Shown here in pieces: positions 12,150-24,126 of a DNA stretch of 64,000 nucleotides. The number at the start of each line of letters is the position of its first letter. Position 1 is the stretch's first letter. A model generated the notes under the pieces. It was not told the origin of the DNA. It made no database searches and saw only the letters and a program-made list of their open reading frames with translations. Origin of the DNA: Aurifilum marmelostoma. Taxonomy: Eukaryota; Ascomycota; Sordariomycetes; Diaporthales; Cryphonectriaceae. The position numbers were made by a program, and so were the translations under genes. The stretch covers positions 248,001 to 312,000 of the forward strand of contig JAMXSV010000001.1 in NCBI GenBank assembly GCA_027559495.1. The letters run 5' to 3'.

Positions 12150-13740
12150 AGGGGGGTGGGCGCGCATCATAGTTCTTTCGGCGACACATTGGGGAACAAA
12201 GGATGGCCAATAGATGAACAGCATATGCTGGAATGCTCTTTCGGCGCGGACTCAGCAGGTAGCATAAAGTTAAGATCTTTCACAGTAATGAGGGTGTATC
12301 TGCTGCCGATCCTTGCCGCCTGTTCGGAGTGGAATTGCTACTTGCCAGGGGGTTTGCTCCGGGCCAGCGAGGTTCTCTTTTTGTCCCGCATATGTTACAT
12401 GACATGGCATAACGTCGCATGGCAGCATGCAATGAGAGCCTTCCAGGAAAGGCTGGTGCAACAGTGCGAAGCTGCAGTCGTGCATTGGGGACCCAGGCTC
12501 GATTGATGGATGGGTACTGGGCCAGTCGAGACGTCAGCTTGCATTTCTTGCCTCCTGAGGCAAATATATGCCACACAGAGCGTGGCACTCCATTGGATTG
12601 CCCCCTTCGCCCTCCACCTCTTGTGCCCGAAATGTGGATGATTGTTTCAACTATTGTTTTCGCATCGAGGCGAGGCCTGCTGCATCTTCTGGGGTCCGTT
12701 GAGGCGTCGAGTCTAGGCCCCTAAGCCGTTGCTATCCAAGTCGGGTCGGGCGCTGTTGGTGAATGGCTCAGCTGTGGGATCGGAAATGGGTGAGCAGTGT
12801 TCGGGCGGCTAAATCCTCAAAAGAGCTGTCTTGATCCACGCTATTGGCGGCGCACAGTTGAAGTACTATGAGGAACGGCCATGGAATTCTGGAAGCGTGG
12901 CTCTCATATCCACCAAGACCCTTGCGTTGACCGTCTGCGCGAAGATCGCGTGAGGTTGTTGTAGGTTCGCTTGTGAAGAGAGATTTGGCTGATGTTCGAA
13001 ATCTGCGGACATTGTTCCTTTGTCTCGGTGCCAGACCTTATCTTCTTCCTCGCAATTATAAGGTGACAAGAGTTCAAGACCCCATAGCCACTGTGGTGCA
13101 CTTTGGTGCTGCTTTGAGATTGTGCGACGGCACGGTCGTAAGCTGAAAAACCCTGCACACAACCAATCCAGGTTCGTCGTGAAGCAGCTTTCCTTCCTCG
13201 GATGATACCTGTGTTGTACGGCTGGTGATCGTAATGTCGGCCGCAGAGATTGGGTAAGTTTCTGGTGCTCAAGAGCAGGCAGAAGAGGAAAGAAGCTATA
13301 CACAACTACAACGTGCGGGAAGCCACGACGCGCCATCAATGCTTCAGTCCTTGCTGATTCCTCGCGGTAGCGTATGGCCGCCATCCGGCCCAAGCTCCTT
13401 CTGGATCAGGTCGCTCTTTCCCTCTCCCCACGGGTGCTGTGCCTCAGAAGGAGATGTCATTGCCTCTCAGCACCGAGAATTATTGGCATGGATGGTGAAG
13501 TTGAGGCCCGTGGTTTGTTCGTCTGGTGATCTGTGGGCCTCGCACTTGTTGGTCGTGAAGGGCCTCGCACTTAAAGAAACAGTTCGAGTGCTAGCAATAA
13601 TATGTAGCCTTGCTGTCAGCCATGACTGGCTGCTGATCGGGTTACCGGATACGGCAATGATTGCAGGCCATCAAGAGCGCCCGAGATTGACCGATTGCAT
13701 TGTCGAGTTGTGCACTTGTGCTATATACAGATGGAAAGGC

Positions 13741-13796
13741 TGACCAGCCAGCCGCCAGCAAGCCAGCCACCCAGCCAACCGGCTAGCCAGCCTCAC
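13741..13796. repeat. Degenerate CCAG/CCAGC tandem repeat
   Basis: About ten copies of AGCC/CCAGC-like units occur with point changes, including CCAGCCAGC and CAAGCCAGCCACC. No coding role is evident. Confidence 0.55.
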
Positions 13797-14608
13797 ATGC
13801 GAGAGCCTTATGCCACCAGGACTACCTACCTGTGCAGGCCGTCGCGAAAACTTTTCGACTTGTTCCCAAACTAGATATCGCTTGCGTTCTGACCTTTTGA
13901 TACTTGTCCTGCATCTGGCGAGACAACATGTTGCGCGATGCAGGACTGCTCCGTCAAAAAAGCGGACGCAGTGTGGGAGCAAACCCCGTGGTGAACCACC
14001 CGGACTACGTTCAGGGCAAGCCTGTGAAGGTGGTCACTAAATAGTACCGTGGGCCAAGGGCCGCAGCTATGGCCGGCAGCGCTAGTCTCGAAGGAGGCCC
14101 ACAAGCGGTGAGCTGAGCAATCAGATGGCGAGCAGGCTGTGGCGGGCATGCAGCGTGCAGCATGCAGCAGAGGTGTGAGAAGGGCGTGGCGGGAGGGGTT
14201 GGCTGGGCTCCGGTCCTCGCACCTAAGAGGCGCAAACTGCGGTGATGGGCTGATGGTCCTCAGGCTGTTGACGTCAGTATGCTGCTTAGGAGGATTCGAC
14301 CAGCCTCGTCTACCGTCTGGAAGGGCCCATTGTGCAAGTAACAAATGAGAATAAAAAAACCACGGCACACAGACAATTAGTGGCTGGGTGAGGAGCGGCG
14401 GTGAGGACGTGACAGCCTTGTGTAAGGGATACTGTTCTGGGAGGTTCTCGAGGTCGAGCAGGTCCCATAGCAGGAGGGAGCTTGCTTGTCTTGTGCAGCA
14501 CTTGGGCGTGGGTCACACATATGCCAGGAATCTGTGTGTCTTGAGCGGTTCAGTCTCAAGTCTGGTTGTTCCCCCGAAGCTCCAGCCAGCCTGGTAGATA
14601 TGCCCAGG

Positions 14609-14626
14609 TACAGTGAGTGCACTGTA
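14609..14626. other. 7-bp inverted repeat
   Basis: TACAGTG and CACTGTA are perfect reverse complements around a 4-base loop. It belongs to a group of GTAC-centred palindromes in intergenic DNA of this window. Confidence 0.4.
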
Positions 14627-15992
14627 TGACTACACAATGCAGTATTGACATCAATTGCAACTTTGTATGACGAATCGAGGACAATGGATGGATGAAATGG
14701 CTTGAGAAGAGAGCTTATACCGCAGTAGAGGCATACGCAGCCATTTTGGTGGCCATACGTAGTACTATGTAGTGATACTGCAATGTACCTTAGACACCGG
14801 TTATGCAGTAGCAATGATCTGTCTGCCACTGTACTTGGTACAAATGGTATTTTGGCCATTGGCATTAAACACAACCACAACCAAACGTTGCAGGTTTGGT
14901 GGGTCTTGGCTCTGCTTCAGGTACATACTATGCTACTGTACACTGCGGGTCCCCAGCAATTGAGCTATTTCTCACCCAGTGCAGTGCAGTGCATTGCATA
15001 CAGAGTACCACGGTGTTCTGGTACCATAGTATTACCGCACAGCCAACAAACTGTCAGGGATTATTGAATCACACAAGAATCAAATGTCCTCTCAATCTGG
15101 GCTGTCGCTGATCAGCCAGTGTCGCCATCAAGCCGCCCAACCCAGCTTCTCCCACTGGAGGCATAGCCTACTGCGCTTGCACTATTTACTACAACGTTAT
15201 GTAGGTTCTGTGAAAGCCTGGACCTTGCGGGCTTCAGGGACAGGGGTGAGGGCTGCCTGCACTAGAGACGCTGGAGTGGACAGGGGGGGCCCGGGAGCAG
15301 CTGCGGTACCCGGACCCAGGCCCCCAGCCCCGTACAGTAGGATACTACAGTGAGCATGTACTGCTGGGAGGAGCTCTGTTCAATGTGCGGTAGCGTCTGC
15401 GATGGTACAAAGTACACCCATCCTGCACTGGGTGACTGGGTACGTACCCGGGGCGAGGGTCCTGAAGAGAGCAAGCTCTCCCGCTCAGTCTCCAATTCGC
15501 CTGTGCCTTCCATGGTCCCTCCGCAGCCGAAACACTTCGACTTACACCTTCGTCTTCAACCCTCAAGCCTCACCATTTCCTCCTCCTCCTCCTCCTCTTC
15601 TTACCGTCTCCCAACATCTTACTGATCTGGTCCAGTCGTGATCCCACCAGCCAGTTGATCATCCTTTAGCATCTGTTTTTCCAGTCGAGGAGACAGAATC
15701 GCCTGTCTGGGTTACGGTTGTCGTCAGGCAGAAGTCATGAGATAAAGGCGGCCGACCTCTCTCGCTCCCTCGCTCGGCGCTCACCTATCCACCTGTCCAC
15801 CATCCTCTCTGACGTTCCAACCACTTACTACTGGCGCGAAGACTCCGTTGCCACCGTGCGTCGGAACTCATTGCATGCGCGTCTGGCCGGATATACATCA
15901 GCCATACCCGTGCACTTGTCGAGAACCTACTCTCGAAGCCGCGGATACCAGCCAGGACTGTATCGACGACATTGTCGCCTCTCTCGCGGACC

Positions 15993-18900
15993 ATGGGCAA
16001 CGACGCAGGTCCCAAACACGAGCACATGGCTGCCACAAACCATGCTGCTGCTATGCGCAGCTCTCCACCTTCCGAAACGGAACCCACGGGCAAACAAAAG
16101 CCTGAAGATGCCGGTATGCTCGCTGTCTACGAACGTCGTCTCATCATTTGTGCTGGCCGGCCTTACGCTCCTTGCAAGGACTCTGATCCCACCCCAGCTC
16201 CCTCCTCTTCCTTCGTGATGTTCGCGCGGACATAGGCTAATATAGACTCGTCTCTCAGAGGCCTCTACTATCACCGTGAACACCAAAGTCCCAGCCACCG
16301 CGCCCGTTTTTCCGCAGCCCAAGACTGACAAGCCTCGTCCACATGGCTGCAACACCTGCGGGCGCGCTTTTGCCCGACTGGAACATCTCAAGAGGCACGA
16401 ACGCTCACACACTAAAGAGAAGCCTTTTGAGTGCCCCGAGTGCAAGCGATGTTTCGCCAGGCGCGACCTGCTGCTCCGTCATCAGCAGAAGTTGCACCAG
16501 ACCTCTGCACCTCCTGCTCGCTCTCGCGGCCGTAGGGAGAGCGCGAGCGGCGCAACGGTTGGCCAGAGCCGTGCTCGCAAAAACAGCGTCGCCGGTGCAA
16601 ATCCCAGCAGCATATCTGTCAACCCGGCGTCCATGAGGCCCCGTGCCAACACTCTCAGTGCTATTGATCCTGCCTCCCTGCAGCAGTTCATGGCTGCTAC
16701 TGCTACGCCTGCCATGTCTCGCATGCCGCCGACTCACAGCCGCCACAACAGCCTGATGGATTTTGGTGGCATCGCTCACGGCTTTTTTGACAGCCAGTTT
16801 CCCGGCATGTCTGCCGCCTTGAGCCACCGCGGCATCAATAGCAACCCTCTCAGGGTTGAGACCCAGGGACTTCCTTTCGGCGGTGGACTCCGCACCGCTC
16901 CGCCCCATTCGTTCTTCGGGAACGACTACACGATGGGCAACATGTTCACCAATCCTACGACCACCATCAATCCGAATATCCTTCACTTTGGCCCCAATTC
17001 GCCGCATATCGACCCTATCTCGTCTCCCCCCTTTAGCGGCCACCCCGAGCTGGCTGGCCAGGGCGTTTTCGAGTCGGGTCTTGAGGGTTTGTCCCTGATG
17101 AGCCCCTTCACTGGGCCGGACTTTTTCCCCAGCGGCAACGAGAACGCCATCGACGGATCGTCATCCTCGGCCATTAGCACTGCCAGCCCGGGCGGCATGA
17201 GTGACGCGATGATCGATGGATCCAACAATCCGGCCTCGGCGATCCCAGCTACCACATCGCCGTGGGCATCCGCCATGGTCTCGCCACAGACGGCCCCCTT
17301 TGGCGTCGACTTCGGCGCTCCCAGCAGTGGGTTTCCGGACCTGATGGGCGGCGCTCCGGCATCACCGCTCCCTCTGCAGTCCAGCATCATCAATGACTTC
17401 TTCACCCCGCCACCGTCACTGGGCACGTCTTTGGTGGACCTGCCAGCCAGCACCTCATCGGTATCGGACCTGCCGGCTGTGACGGCCGCAACCGCGAAAT
17501 CTGCGTTGAGCCATGGCCCAGTTGTCGGCCCAGAGACGCCGACCTCGATAAATGGTAGTAATTATGGCACCTCACCCGTCTCGACAATCACTGATTCAAC
17601 AAGACACGCCATCCTAGGTGCCCTCTCCTCCGCCGCCCCACTGAACACGACACTCGCCAGCCGCAGGCCTTCGACCTCCCTACAGACTTCGCCTCTGTCG
17701 GCGCACACCTCGACCATGTCGCCCACCTCAGACGCTGCCAGCAGCCTCCCAGACACTCGAGACCTCCAGCGCTTTGTCGCCGCCTACATCACCCACTTCC
17801 ATCCACATCTTCCGTTTCTCCACATTCCGACCCTGTCCTTTGAGACCACAACCAAGGCGGCGACGAGTGGTCACTCTAGTGGGTTCGCCGGTCCGGCCTG
17901 CCTGGCGCTGTCCATGGCCGGTATCGGGGCTTTGTACGAGGCCGAGCATGACAGAGCCCACGATCTGTTCGAACTGGCTAAGAAGATGATCCAAACTTAC
18001 CTGGAACAGTGTAGGCTTTCCAACTGGCGCAAAGGCCACTCCGGATCAGCATCCGACCAGGGCTCCCACGACGGCTCCATGGACACTCCGGTATGGCTGG
18101 TTCAGTCGATGCTTCTCAACGTCATATTCGGTCACAACTGTGGAGACAAACGGGCCGGTGAGATCGCAGCGACCCACTGTGCCGCGCTCGTCAGCCTCGC
18201 GCGCGGCGCGAACATGTTCATCCCTCGGGATTCTCTCGGCCGCCAGGACCAGGATGCCAGGGCTGACATCGCCGACGAGAATGCAGAGTGGCTCAGCTGG
18301 AAGGTCCAGGAAGAGCGGAAACGCACGCTCTACGCCATCTTCATCCTCTCTAGCCTCCTAGTTTCTGCCTATAACCAGCCTCCTCACCTGACGAATGGTG
18401 AGATCTGTCTTGACTTACCCTGCGACGAGGAATTATTCGAGGCCGAGAGCAGCGCCGTCTTCAATGCCCGCGGTGGCGCTACCAAAGCCCGTCAGGACCG
18501 AGTTGCCTTCCATGATGCCTTTGCTGAGCTGATGCGCACGAACGAGAACCAGAGAAAGCTGTCCCTGCAATCTGGCCAAGCGTTTGGGCCGCGACTTGAC
18601 CCCGTTGACTTGCCACCAAGCAACCTTAGGCCGGGCGCTTTTGGTTGCTTCGTTCTGATCAATGCCTTGCACAACTACATCTGGGAGACGCGACAAAATC
18701 ATCACAATGGCCCATGGACAAATGAGGACACCGAGAAGATGCACCGCACTATTGAGCCTGCCCTGCGGGCCTGGCATGCGGCTTGGAGCAGCAACCCTGA
18801 GCACTCTCTGAGGCGCCCTAATCCTTCCCATGGAGGTCCCCTTTCCGCGGATGCGATACCGCTGCTGGATCTGGCGTACCTGCGCCTTTGTCTCAATTTT

Positions 18901-19623
18901 GGGCGATCCAAGGAGAAGTTCTGGCAGCGTGATTGGCAAGGTGTCGCTGAGGAGTTGGCTCGTGGGGATGACATATTTCAACACGCCGACCACGCGTCAA
19001 CCGTTCCCAACCAATCTGCAGGTGGACAGGACAAGCTTTCCACAGGCTTTACTCTTACGGGATCTCAGCCTGCCCAGCTCACAGCGGACGCAGCGAATTC
19101 ACCAAAGTCAGACCAGACTAGTTCCAGACAGGAGAAGCTTCTCCGGAAGGCGGCATCCTTCGCAGTCGATTCCTTGCTAACGGCCAACAAGTTCAATGTC
19201 ACATTTGCCGATCTGACCAGCCGGGAGCTACCTTTGCAGTCCGCCATGTGTGCTTTCGATTGTGCACAAGTATTGGCCGAGTGGATCGCTACATTGCAGG
19301 ATAGGATCGGCCAATATCTGGGCATCCTTGGCCAGGACCAGGTTGATCTCGCCCAGGTTCCGGCAATCATGCTCCTCGCGGAAGAAGACACTCGGCTGCT
19401 GCGCAAGACTCAAGAGCTCCTGGATGGCTGGGGGAAAAAGCTGGAGATGGATTTCGTCTCGGGCCTGCAAGGCGGCTACGCTGTCAAGATCCTGAGAACG
19501 ACAGGTCACATGCTGGGGAGATCTAATGTGTGGCCAGTCACACGACTGATGGTCCAGTGCCTCGAAACTCACGCAAACCATACGAAGGCCCGGGCGGAGA
19601 GATCGGTGCGCTCGCTCGACTGA
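15993..19623 (+). CDS. C2H2 zinc-finger transcription factor with fungal-specific regulatory domain (Adr1/Tda9-like)
   Basis: Exon 1 is 15993-16113 and exon 2 is 16259-19623, joined by a GTATGC/CTCAG intron in phase to give 1,161 residues. Two tandem C2H2 fingers lie at about residues 69-120. The first is C-x2-C with FARLEHLKRHERSH, the second C-x2-C with FARRDLLLRHQQKLH. This arrangement, including the EHLKRH and RRDLLxRH helices, is typical of the yeast Adr1/Tda9/Rsf2 group. A long Ser/Pro/Ala-rich linker follows, then from about residue 540 a fungal transcription factor middle-homology region starting DLQRFVAAYITHFHPHLPFLH. The protein is expected in the nucleus and to bind DNA directly. 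Targets cannot be read from sequence; yeast relatives control carbon-source and stress genes. The second exon is open all the way from the acceptor, so the only start in frame is the exon 1 ATG. Confidence 0.9.
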
Positions 19624-20396
19624 GAGCTCATATCGGCAGTTCCCGCGATGCTACACACGGTCATCAGCAAGGAGGGGGCCTAGGTTTTGAGGCTCGAAAG
19701 CACGATTCACCTTTTCTTTGACTTACGAGATATCCAGCATATGGCTTTGATCGATCCCGATCTTTGGGGGTGAGGCGGTTTGAGAAAATTACGCAACGCT
19801 GTCAATGACTCACGTCATGGGTTATGAAGTATGAACAAAAGTACCCGGCAGGCTTCCTCGTTACGCTGTTGAGGCTTACAATCTAGGTGGAGGAAATGCT
19901 TATTTGTATTTTGCGGCGTTCAATCGGCTCGGCATCACCACGCGGAAGGATTTGTTGACTTTGACAGAGCCTTTTTTCACGTTCAGCACTCGGGAACGTC
20001 TCATCTGAAGATGTTGTTTCCCAACCGTTACTGAACACCCCCCCCCCCCAAACCTCTTTTTTTTTATTATTCATTCTTCCCCTTCCTTGGATTGATGGAG
20101 TTTATTTTTACTTCAATATTTTCTTTTGTTATCATGACTACGGGAAAATGATACCTACGCTTTTTCGAACGATGGAGAAGAGGGCGAATAGTATAGCATC
20201 ACGAAGAATTGAAACTCTACCCAGACTCTGATCCAGTCATAGCATACAGCGGCACATTCTCGTTTCTTACTTGATTCCCGAGTCGGAGTATTGTGTGCAG
20301 ATCACTGGCAAGTAGTCCAATCATGAAGTGGCCATTATTGCAATGTAGAATCAAGAGGATATCATGAAGTTCCCTGTTTGACCGTGATCATCCATT
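19624..20396. other. Convergent intergenic region
   Basis: This is the 3' flank of the transcription factor and of the unknown gene on the minus strand. A 10-C run near 20040-20049 precedes a T-rich stretch. No gene is seen. Confidence 0.5.
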
Positions 20397-21593
20397 TCAT
20401 GTCACAAATCTATCCTTCGAAACGAGTGCGCCGTCCTCAACAGAGACTGGGGCCAGATAAGTAAAGTGGACTGTCAAGTCGAGCCTCATCACGCCCTTCT
20501 TTTTTGAGAAACAGACCCAGTCGAGGTCGCCGTCCTCGCTGGCGCGCAGTGCTCTCTCCTCCACCTCTTTCTCTGTCTCGGCGGCCGTTCCCCATGCCCC
20601 AGGCTCGAGAGGGTCATGATCTCGGAGTTTGTCCTTTTTCCTATGTCTGCCATTCTTCAGCATCCTCATCTTGTTGGTCTTGTTGCTGCTGTGGTCCTCC
20701 TTTACCCTCATGTTCTTGTTCTTGTGCGGGCCAATCTTGCTCACTTTCTCAAATTGTGAACACTCTGTGGCCTTGTGCCACTCCTGGTCCAGCCATCTCC
20801 AAAAGCCCGCCCTCTCATTTTCTGTCTCGAGTCGGAATACAAGCCCCGGTCTGCCCTCGCACCGGTACCGGACCTCCCATCCTCTGTCGGTCGTGAGGAA
20901 GTCGTGCGCCAGGCCTCGCAGCTCGGCGTTGTTCCACGGGGGCGGCAGCTCGTCGGAGCTGGGGCTGTAGAGCATCTGGTCGGCGTACATGAGCGTCTGG
21001 CGAGCAGCAATATCTAGGGCGCGCAGGGTGAGTGCATACAACAGCGAGGCGGGGGTCTCGCCCAGGGAGATCACGACGGCTGGTGCCCTGGGCGGGGCTG
21101 GGTAGCTTGCTCGCCTGGGCTTTTGGTACTCCTCCAAGGCCTCGTCACGATGCTCTGCGACGCTGCTCATGGTGTTGAAGTGCGGAACGGCCTCTATGAA
21201 GGCGCGGACTTGTCTCCTCTTGGGCAGTGACCTGAATGAGCGTCTGGGCAGCCTGAAGAAGGTCGTGGACATTGACAAAAAGGAAGACCCAGATGACGAC
21301 GAGGAGGATGATGACAGCGAGCGTGCTGGACAATGTGCGTGGGGCCATTCGTTCTCGTCGACAGAGTCCTCGTTGTGCCGGAAGATGAACGTCTGGAAAC
21401 CTCGCAGAGAGGCCGCCGAGGCCAGCGTTTTCAGGCCTGTCATTGATGCTTTATCTGAGGGAGGGAAAACATCAGGTTTGTTGTTGTGAGGTCTCGTTGA
21501 GGAGACGATAATGGGTTGATCTTGTCTCGTGAACATGTCTGGCCCTGCTCTCTTGATTGATTTCTCTCGTACGTGTTGAGGCTGCTCGGACAT
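20397..21593 (-). CDS. Uncharacterised protein, single exon
   Basis: A 398-residue frame starts at MSEQPQHVREK. An upstream in-frame initiator at 21644 is not an ATG context. A serine-rich stretch (a run of eight to nine Ser) lies near residue 95. A basic region (RLPRRSFRSLPKRRQVR) follows, then a globular-looking core from about residue 165 (AVVISLGETPASLLYALTLR) containing WEVRYRCEGRPGLVFRL. A Lys/Arg-rich stretch (MRMLKNGRHRKKDKLRDHD) comes next, and the C-terminus ends in a beta-rich segment. I recognise no family. The composition and lack of membrane segments suggest a soluble, possibly nuclear or cytosolic, lineage-specific protein. A spliced upstream exon is not excluded. Confidence 0.6.
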   Translation of the reverse strand: MSEQPQHVREKSIKRAGPDMFTRQDQPIIVSSTRPHNNKPDVFPPSDKASMTGLKTLASAASLRGFQTFIFRHNEDSVDENEWPHAHCPARSLSSSSSSSSGSSFLSMSTTFFRLPRRSFRSLPKRRQVRAFIEAVPHFNTMSSVAEHRDEALEEYQKPRRASYPAPPRAPAVVISLGETPASLLYALTLRALDIAARQTLMYADQMLYSPSSDELPPPWNNAELRGLAHDFLTTDRGWEVRYRCEGRPGLVFRLETENERAGFWRWLDQEWHKATECSQFEKVSKIGPHKNKNMRVKEDHSSNKTNKMRMLKNGRHRKKDKLRDHDPLEPGAWGTAAETEKEVEERALRASEDGDLDWVCFSKKKGVMRLDLTVHFTYLAPVSVEDGALVSKDRFVT

Positions 21594-22898
21594 CAGTAAA
21601 AGAGAGCTGCTCTTTATGCGGACAGAATTCAAGAACCTGCACAAGTATGGTGAGCCAGCAGCAACTGGCCCTTGACAATGGCCTGTGACAAGATCACTTG
21701 GGTCAGTTGATACCCCTTTCCTTTGAAAACCTGAGGGACACTGGAAGACATGTGCTGGCAGTTCCAGTCAGTGAGAGAGACGATGTTGAAAGCGATGATG
21801 TTGGAGGATCAATGAGCCAGTGATAACTCGGGGAGAAATAAAGAAGAAATAATATAAGTCAGCAGTGGTGGCAACAGTTATTCACATGCTCAGTTGCAAA
21901 GGCTGACCGTCAGTCGACACCTTCATACTTGAGGAGCAGCAAGATGCGTCTGCTGTGCATGCCGAGAGCAGCACTTTACTAGACTGTGAGGCTGCCTTCT
22001 CAACCGATCTGATGACTGGCATAATGCAACAACAGAGAGAATCTAGAGCAATGACAAGAACACGACTGTGACTAAGCGCTCTCGATATGCAGTGAAGTCT
22101 CTGGAATAGACAAAGTAATCATCAAAGGGACGACATGGTTGAAAAAGACCTTTCATGCCAAAGCCACCATCCTATTTCGAGCCAGTGTGCAGATGCCTCA
22201 ATCGTGGTGGAGACTTCAGTCTTCAGACTTCAACCTACAATGGCACATAGTCAATGATAGGTCATGCATGCATGTGAAGCTTGGTTTGGATGTGAAGTGA
22301 TTACAAACAATGTGTCAAGACCTTCCTGACTACGCGGCTGCTCTCAGGCTTGTTCACCTTGTGCTCCTTCCCTTGAGCCCTTTGCTGGGTGTAATGGAAT
22401 GGTGCTTCTCAACTCCCTGTTTGCTTCTTTTTGGTGGCACTGCCTCGTAATATCATGTGGTAATTCGAGCCACATGGGTATGGGCATGGAGACAAGCGCC
22501 ATCATTGACCTTTGAAGCCTTGAATGGGATCAAGAGGTATGATTGCAGTAGCAGAATTAGAATGAGGCATGAGAAGGATGCTGACTTCCGGAGGACATCA
22601 ATTGCTCTTGATGGTAAGTATACAAGTCAAGGGTTTTAGCATCTAAAGAGTATGCTCTTTCATGACAGGAAGCCGACCTCGACCATTTTTCGGAGCCTCA
22701 TGCCGCCATGGACGGTATCCTCTGGAAATGCCGAGGGTCGTCCTTGATCCGAAACGGGCCCACTCCTGGGCCAGCCTTCCTCCTTTTCCGTGTTCTGATT
22801 CTTGGTATTCTTCTTCCTCCTCCCTTGTCTATAATCTCTTCTTCTGCTATGCCGTGAGAAATCGTGTGTGAGCGTCACCCTGCCCTTCTGGGTGCACG
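21594..22898. other. Intergenic, promoter side of the unknown gene
   Basis: No supported coding sequence. It is AT-richer than its neighbours and holds only scattered short frames. Confidence 0.45.
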
Positions 22899-24126
22899 TC
22901 AAGCAGGGGTCTCAACGTCCCTCTTCAGTTGCTGCCTGCGGTTATACAGGTCCCGGCTCAAGACGTTCTTGAAGCCGCGGCTCTTGAGTTCGGACATGAT
23001 CCTGCTGACCTGCCAGCCCTGCTTCAACCAGCCATCAACCTCGAGGCTGATCTGGGGCGGCAGCTTGCGGCTGCGGGGGTCCTCGCTGGGATCCGAGGGC
23101 GGGTGGTTGTGGGACGTGGTGCCCGGGGTGATATGGTGGTGAACGACCCACATGTTACTGTCCCGGAAGGTCTCGACACATTCGAACTTGAAGGGGCAGT
23201 TACACTTCTTGGAGGTGCGCTCGGGCATGCCGGGCGTCTTGTTTGTATCGCTGTAGCGGGCCTCGCCGGCGCGAAAGCAGATCCAGCGTATCTTGCGTTT
23301 GCCCTTGCCCATATCGCGCGTCCCGCTCATGCGCATGGAGTAGCCGCGGGGGATGGTGAACTGATCAAGCTCGAGCTGCATGGTGCCGCGGCTGGATATC
23401 GGGTAGCCCTCAGGTGGGATCTCCATGGGTATCACATGCTGCAGAGCCTGCACTACAACGGAATTCGTAGGAGCTGGCGGAGCGGGGGCAGGGGAGGCGA
23501 GCTGCGTTTGGGGCTGCGAAGTCTGCGACGACGGCGTCTGCTGCCCTTGTTGCTGTTGTTGCTGCTGTCCCTGCTGCTGCTGCCCCTGTTGTTGTTGCTG
23601 CTGCTGCCCCTGCTGTGGCTGCTGCTGCTGCTGCTGCTGCTGCCCGGGAGTAGGAGGGCCTATGGCGGCAGTATTGGTAGCGCTGGCCAGGGCCATGACG
23701 GGATCGCTCTCGACGCCATTCTGGTTTTGGCTGTGACCATGAGTCTGGGTTTGGTTCTGGGAAGAAGGAGCAGCAGATGTTGGTGGCGGTGTTGGGTTGA
23801 CTTGGAACTGTGGCTGTTGTTGCTGCGGCTGGGAGGGGTTTGGGGTGTTTTGTTGTGGTTGCTGTTGCTGCGGCTGTTGTTGTTGTTGTTGTTGCCGTTG
23901 GGCGTGCAGGGGGCTCTGGCGGGGTGGTGGGGGGGGCGACGTTGAGGCGACCCTCTGCTCGAAGGACGGCTTCGACGGAGCCGAGTCGCTGGTCAAGATC
24001 GCCGAGGCGCTGCTCGAGGATCTGGTTAACGCGCTGGTCGATGACGGCGGCGAGCGTGTTTGTGAGGGCGGCCAGGAGGTCGGTAGGGTTGGGGACAAAG
24101 AATGGCTGGCCGTTTGGGTTCGCCAT
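22899..24126 (-). CDS. PolyQ protein with FAR1/MULE-type (WRKY-GCM1-like) zinc-binding domain; frame broken by a homopolymer
   Basis: The N-terminus (MANPNGQPFFVPNPTDLLAA, then an alpha-helical DQRVNQILEQRLGDLDQRLG segment) reads from ATG 24126. The rest reads in the +1 frame. The switch coincides with an 8-base G run at 23929-23936 (C on the coding strand); one base fewer would join the frames into about 408 residues. Two glutamine-rich blocks follow. The C-terminal domain has WICFRAG, a CNCPFKF motif, HHHI and HNHPP, giving a Cys...CxC...HxH pattern near residues 275-340 like the FAR1/Mutator-transposase DNA-binding fold. It ends with a helix reading VLSRDLYNRRQQL, also typical of that family. 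No transposase catalytic domain follows, so a domesticated DNA-binding protein is inferred. No splice sites explain the frame change. Confidence 0.65.
23541..23645 (-). repeat. CAG/CAA repeat encoding polyglutamine
   Basis: Interrupted CAG, CAA and GGX codons encode QQQ-rich segments. In the +1 frame the same bases read as Ala/Thr runs, and on the other strand as Cys/Leu runs, which creates long shadow frames. Confidence 0.8.

Larger units (their letters stand above)
3228..15992. other. 12.8-kb stretch without a supported gene
   Basis: No open frame in this stretch shows a recognisable domain, signal peptide or plausible exon chain. The longest frames (about 140-190 codons, near 5165-5641, 6021-6581, 10374-10802 and 12866-13393) have the arginine/serine/proline-heavy composition of random frames. 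It contains homopolymers (15 C at 10171-10185), a GA microsatellite near 12133-12149, degenerate CCAG repeats at 13741-13796 and several short palindromes. The 3' few kilobases are probably the regulatory and 5'-UTR region of the transcription factor that follows. A non-coding RNA or highly diverged gene cannot be excluded. Confidence 0.5.

Noticed and set aside
12866..13393. 175-codon minus-strand frame in the gene-poor interval
   Set aside because: No domain, no signal peptide and random-like composition; overlapping frames of similar length exist on both strands.
22929..23945. Long plus-strand frame rich in Leu and Val
   Set aside because: It is antisense to the polyQ and zinc-binding coding region; CAG/CAA runs read backwards give Leu/Cys tracts.
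24098..24098. Start of the polyQ protein in the second frame
   Set aside because: The initiator there is TTG; the true N-terminal frame begins at ATG 24126 and connects through the G8 run.
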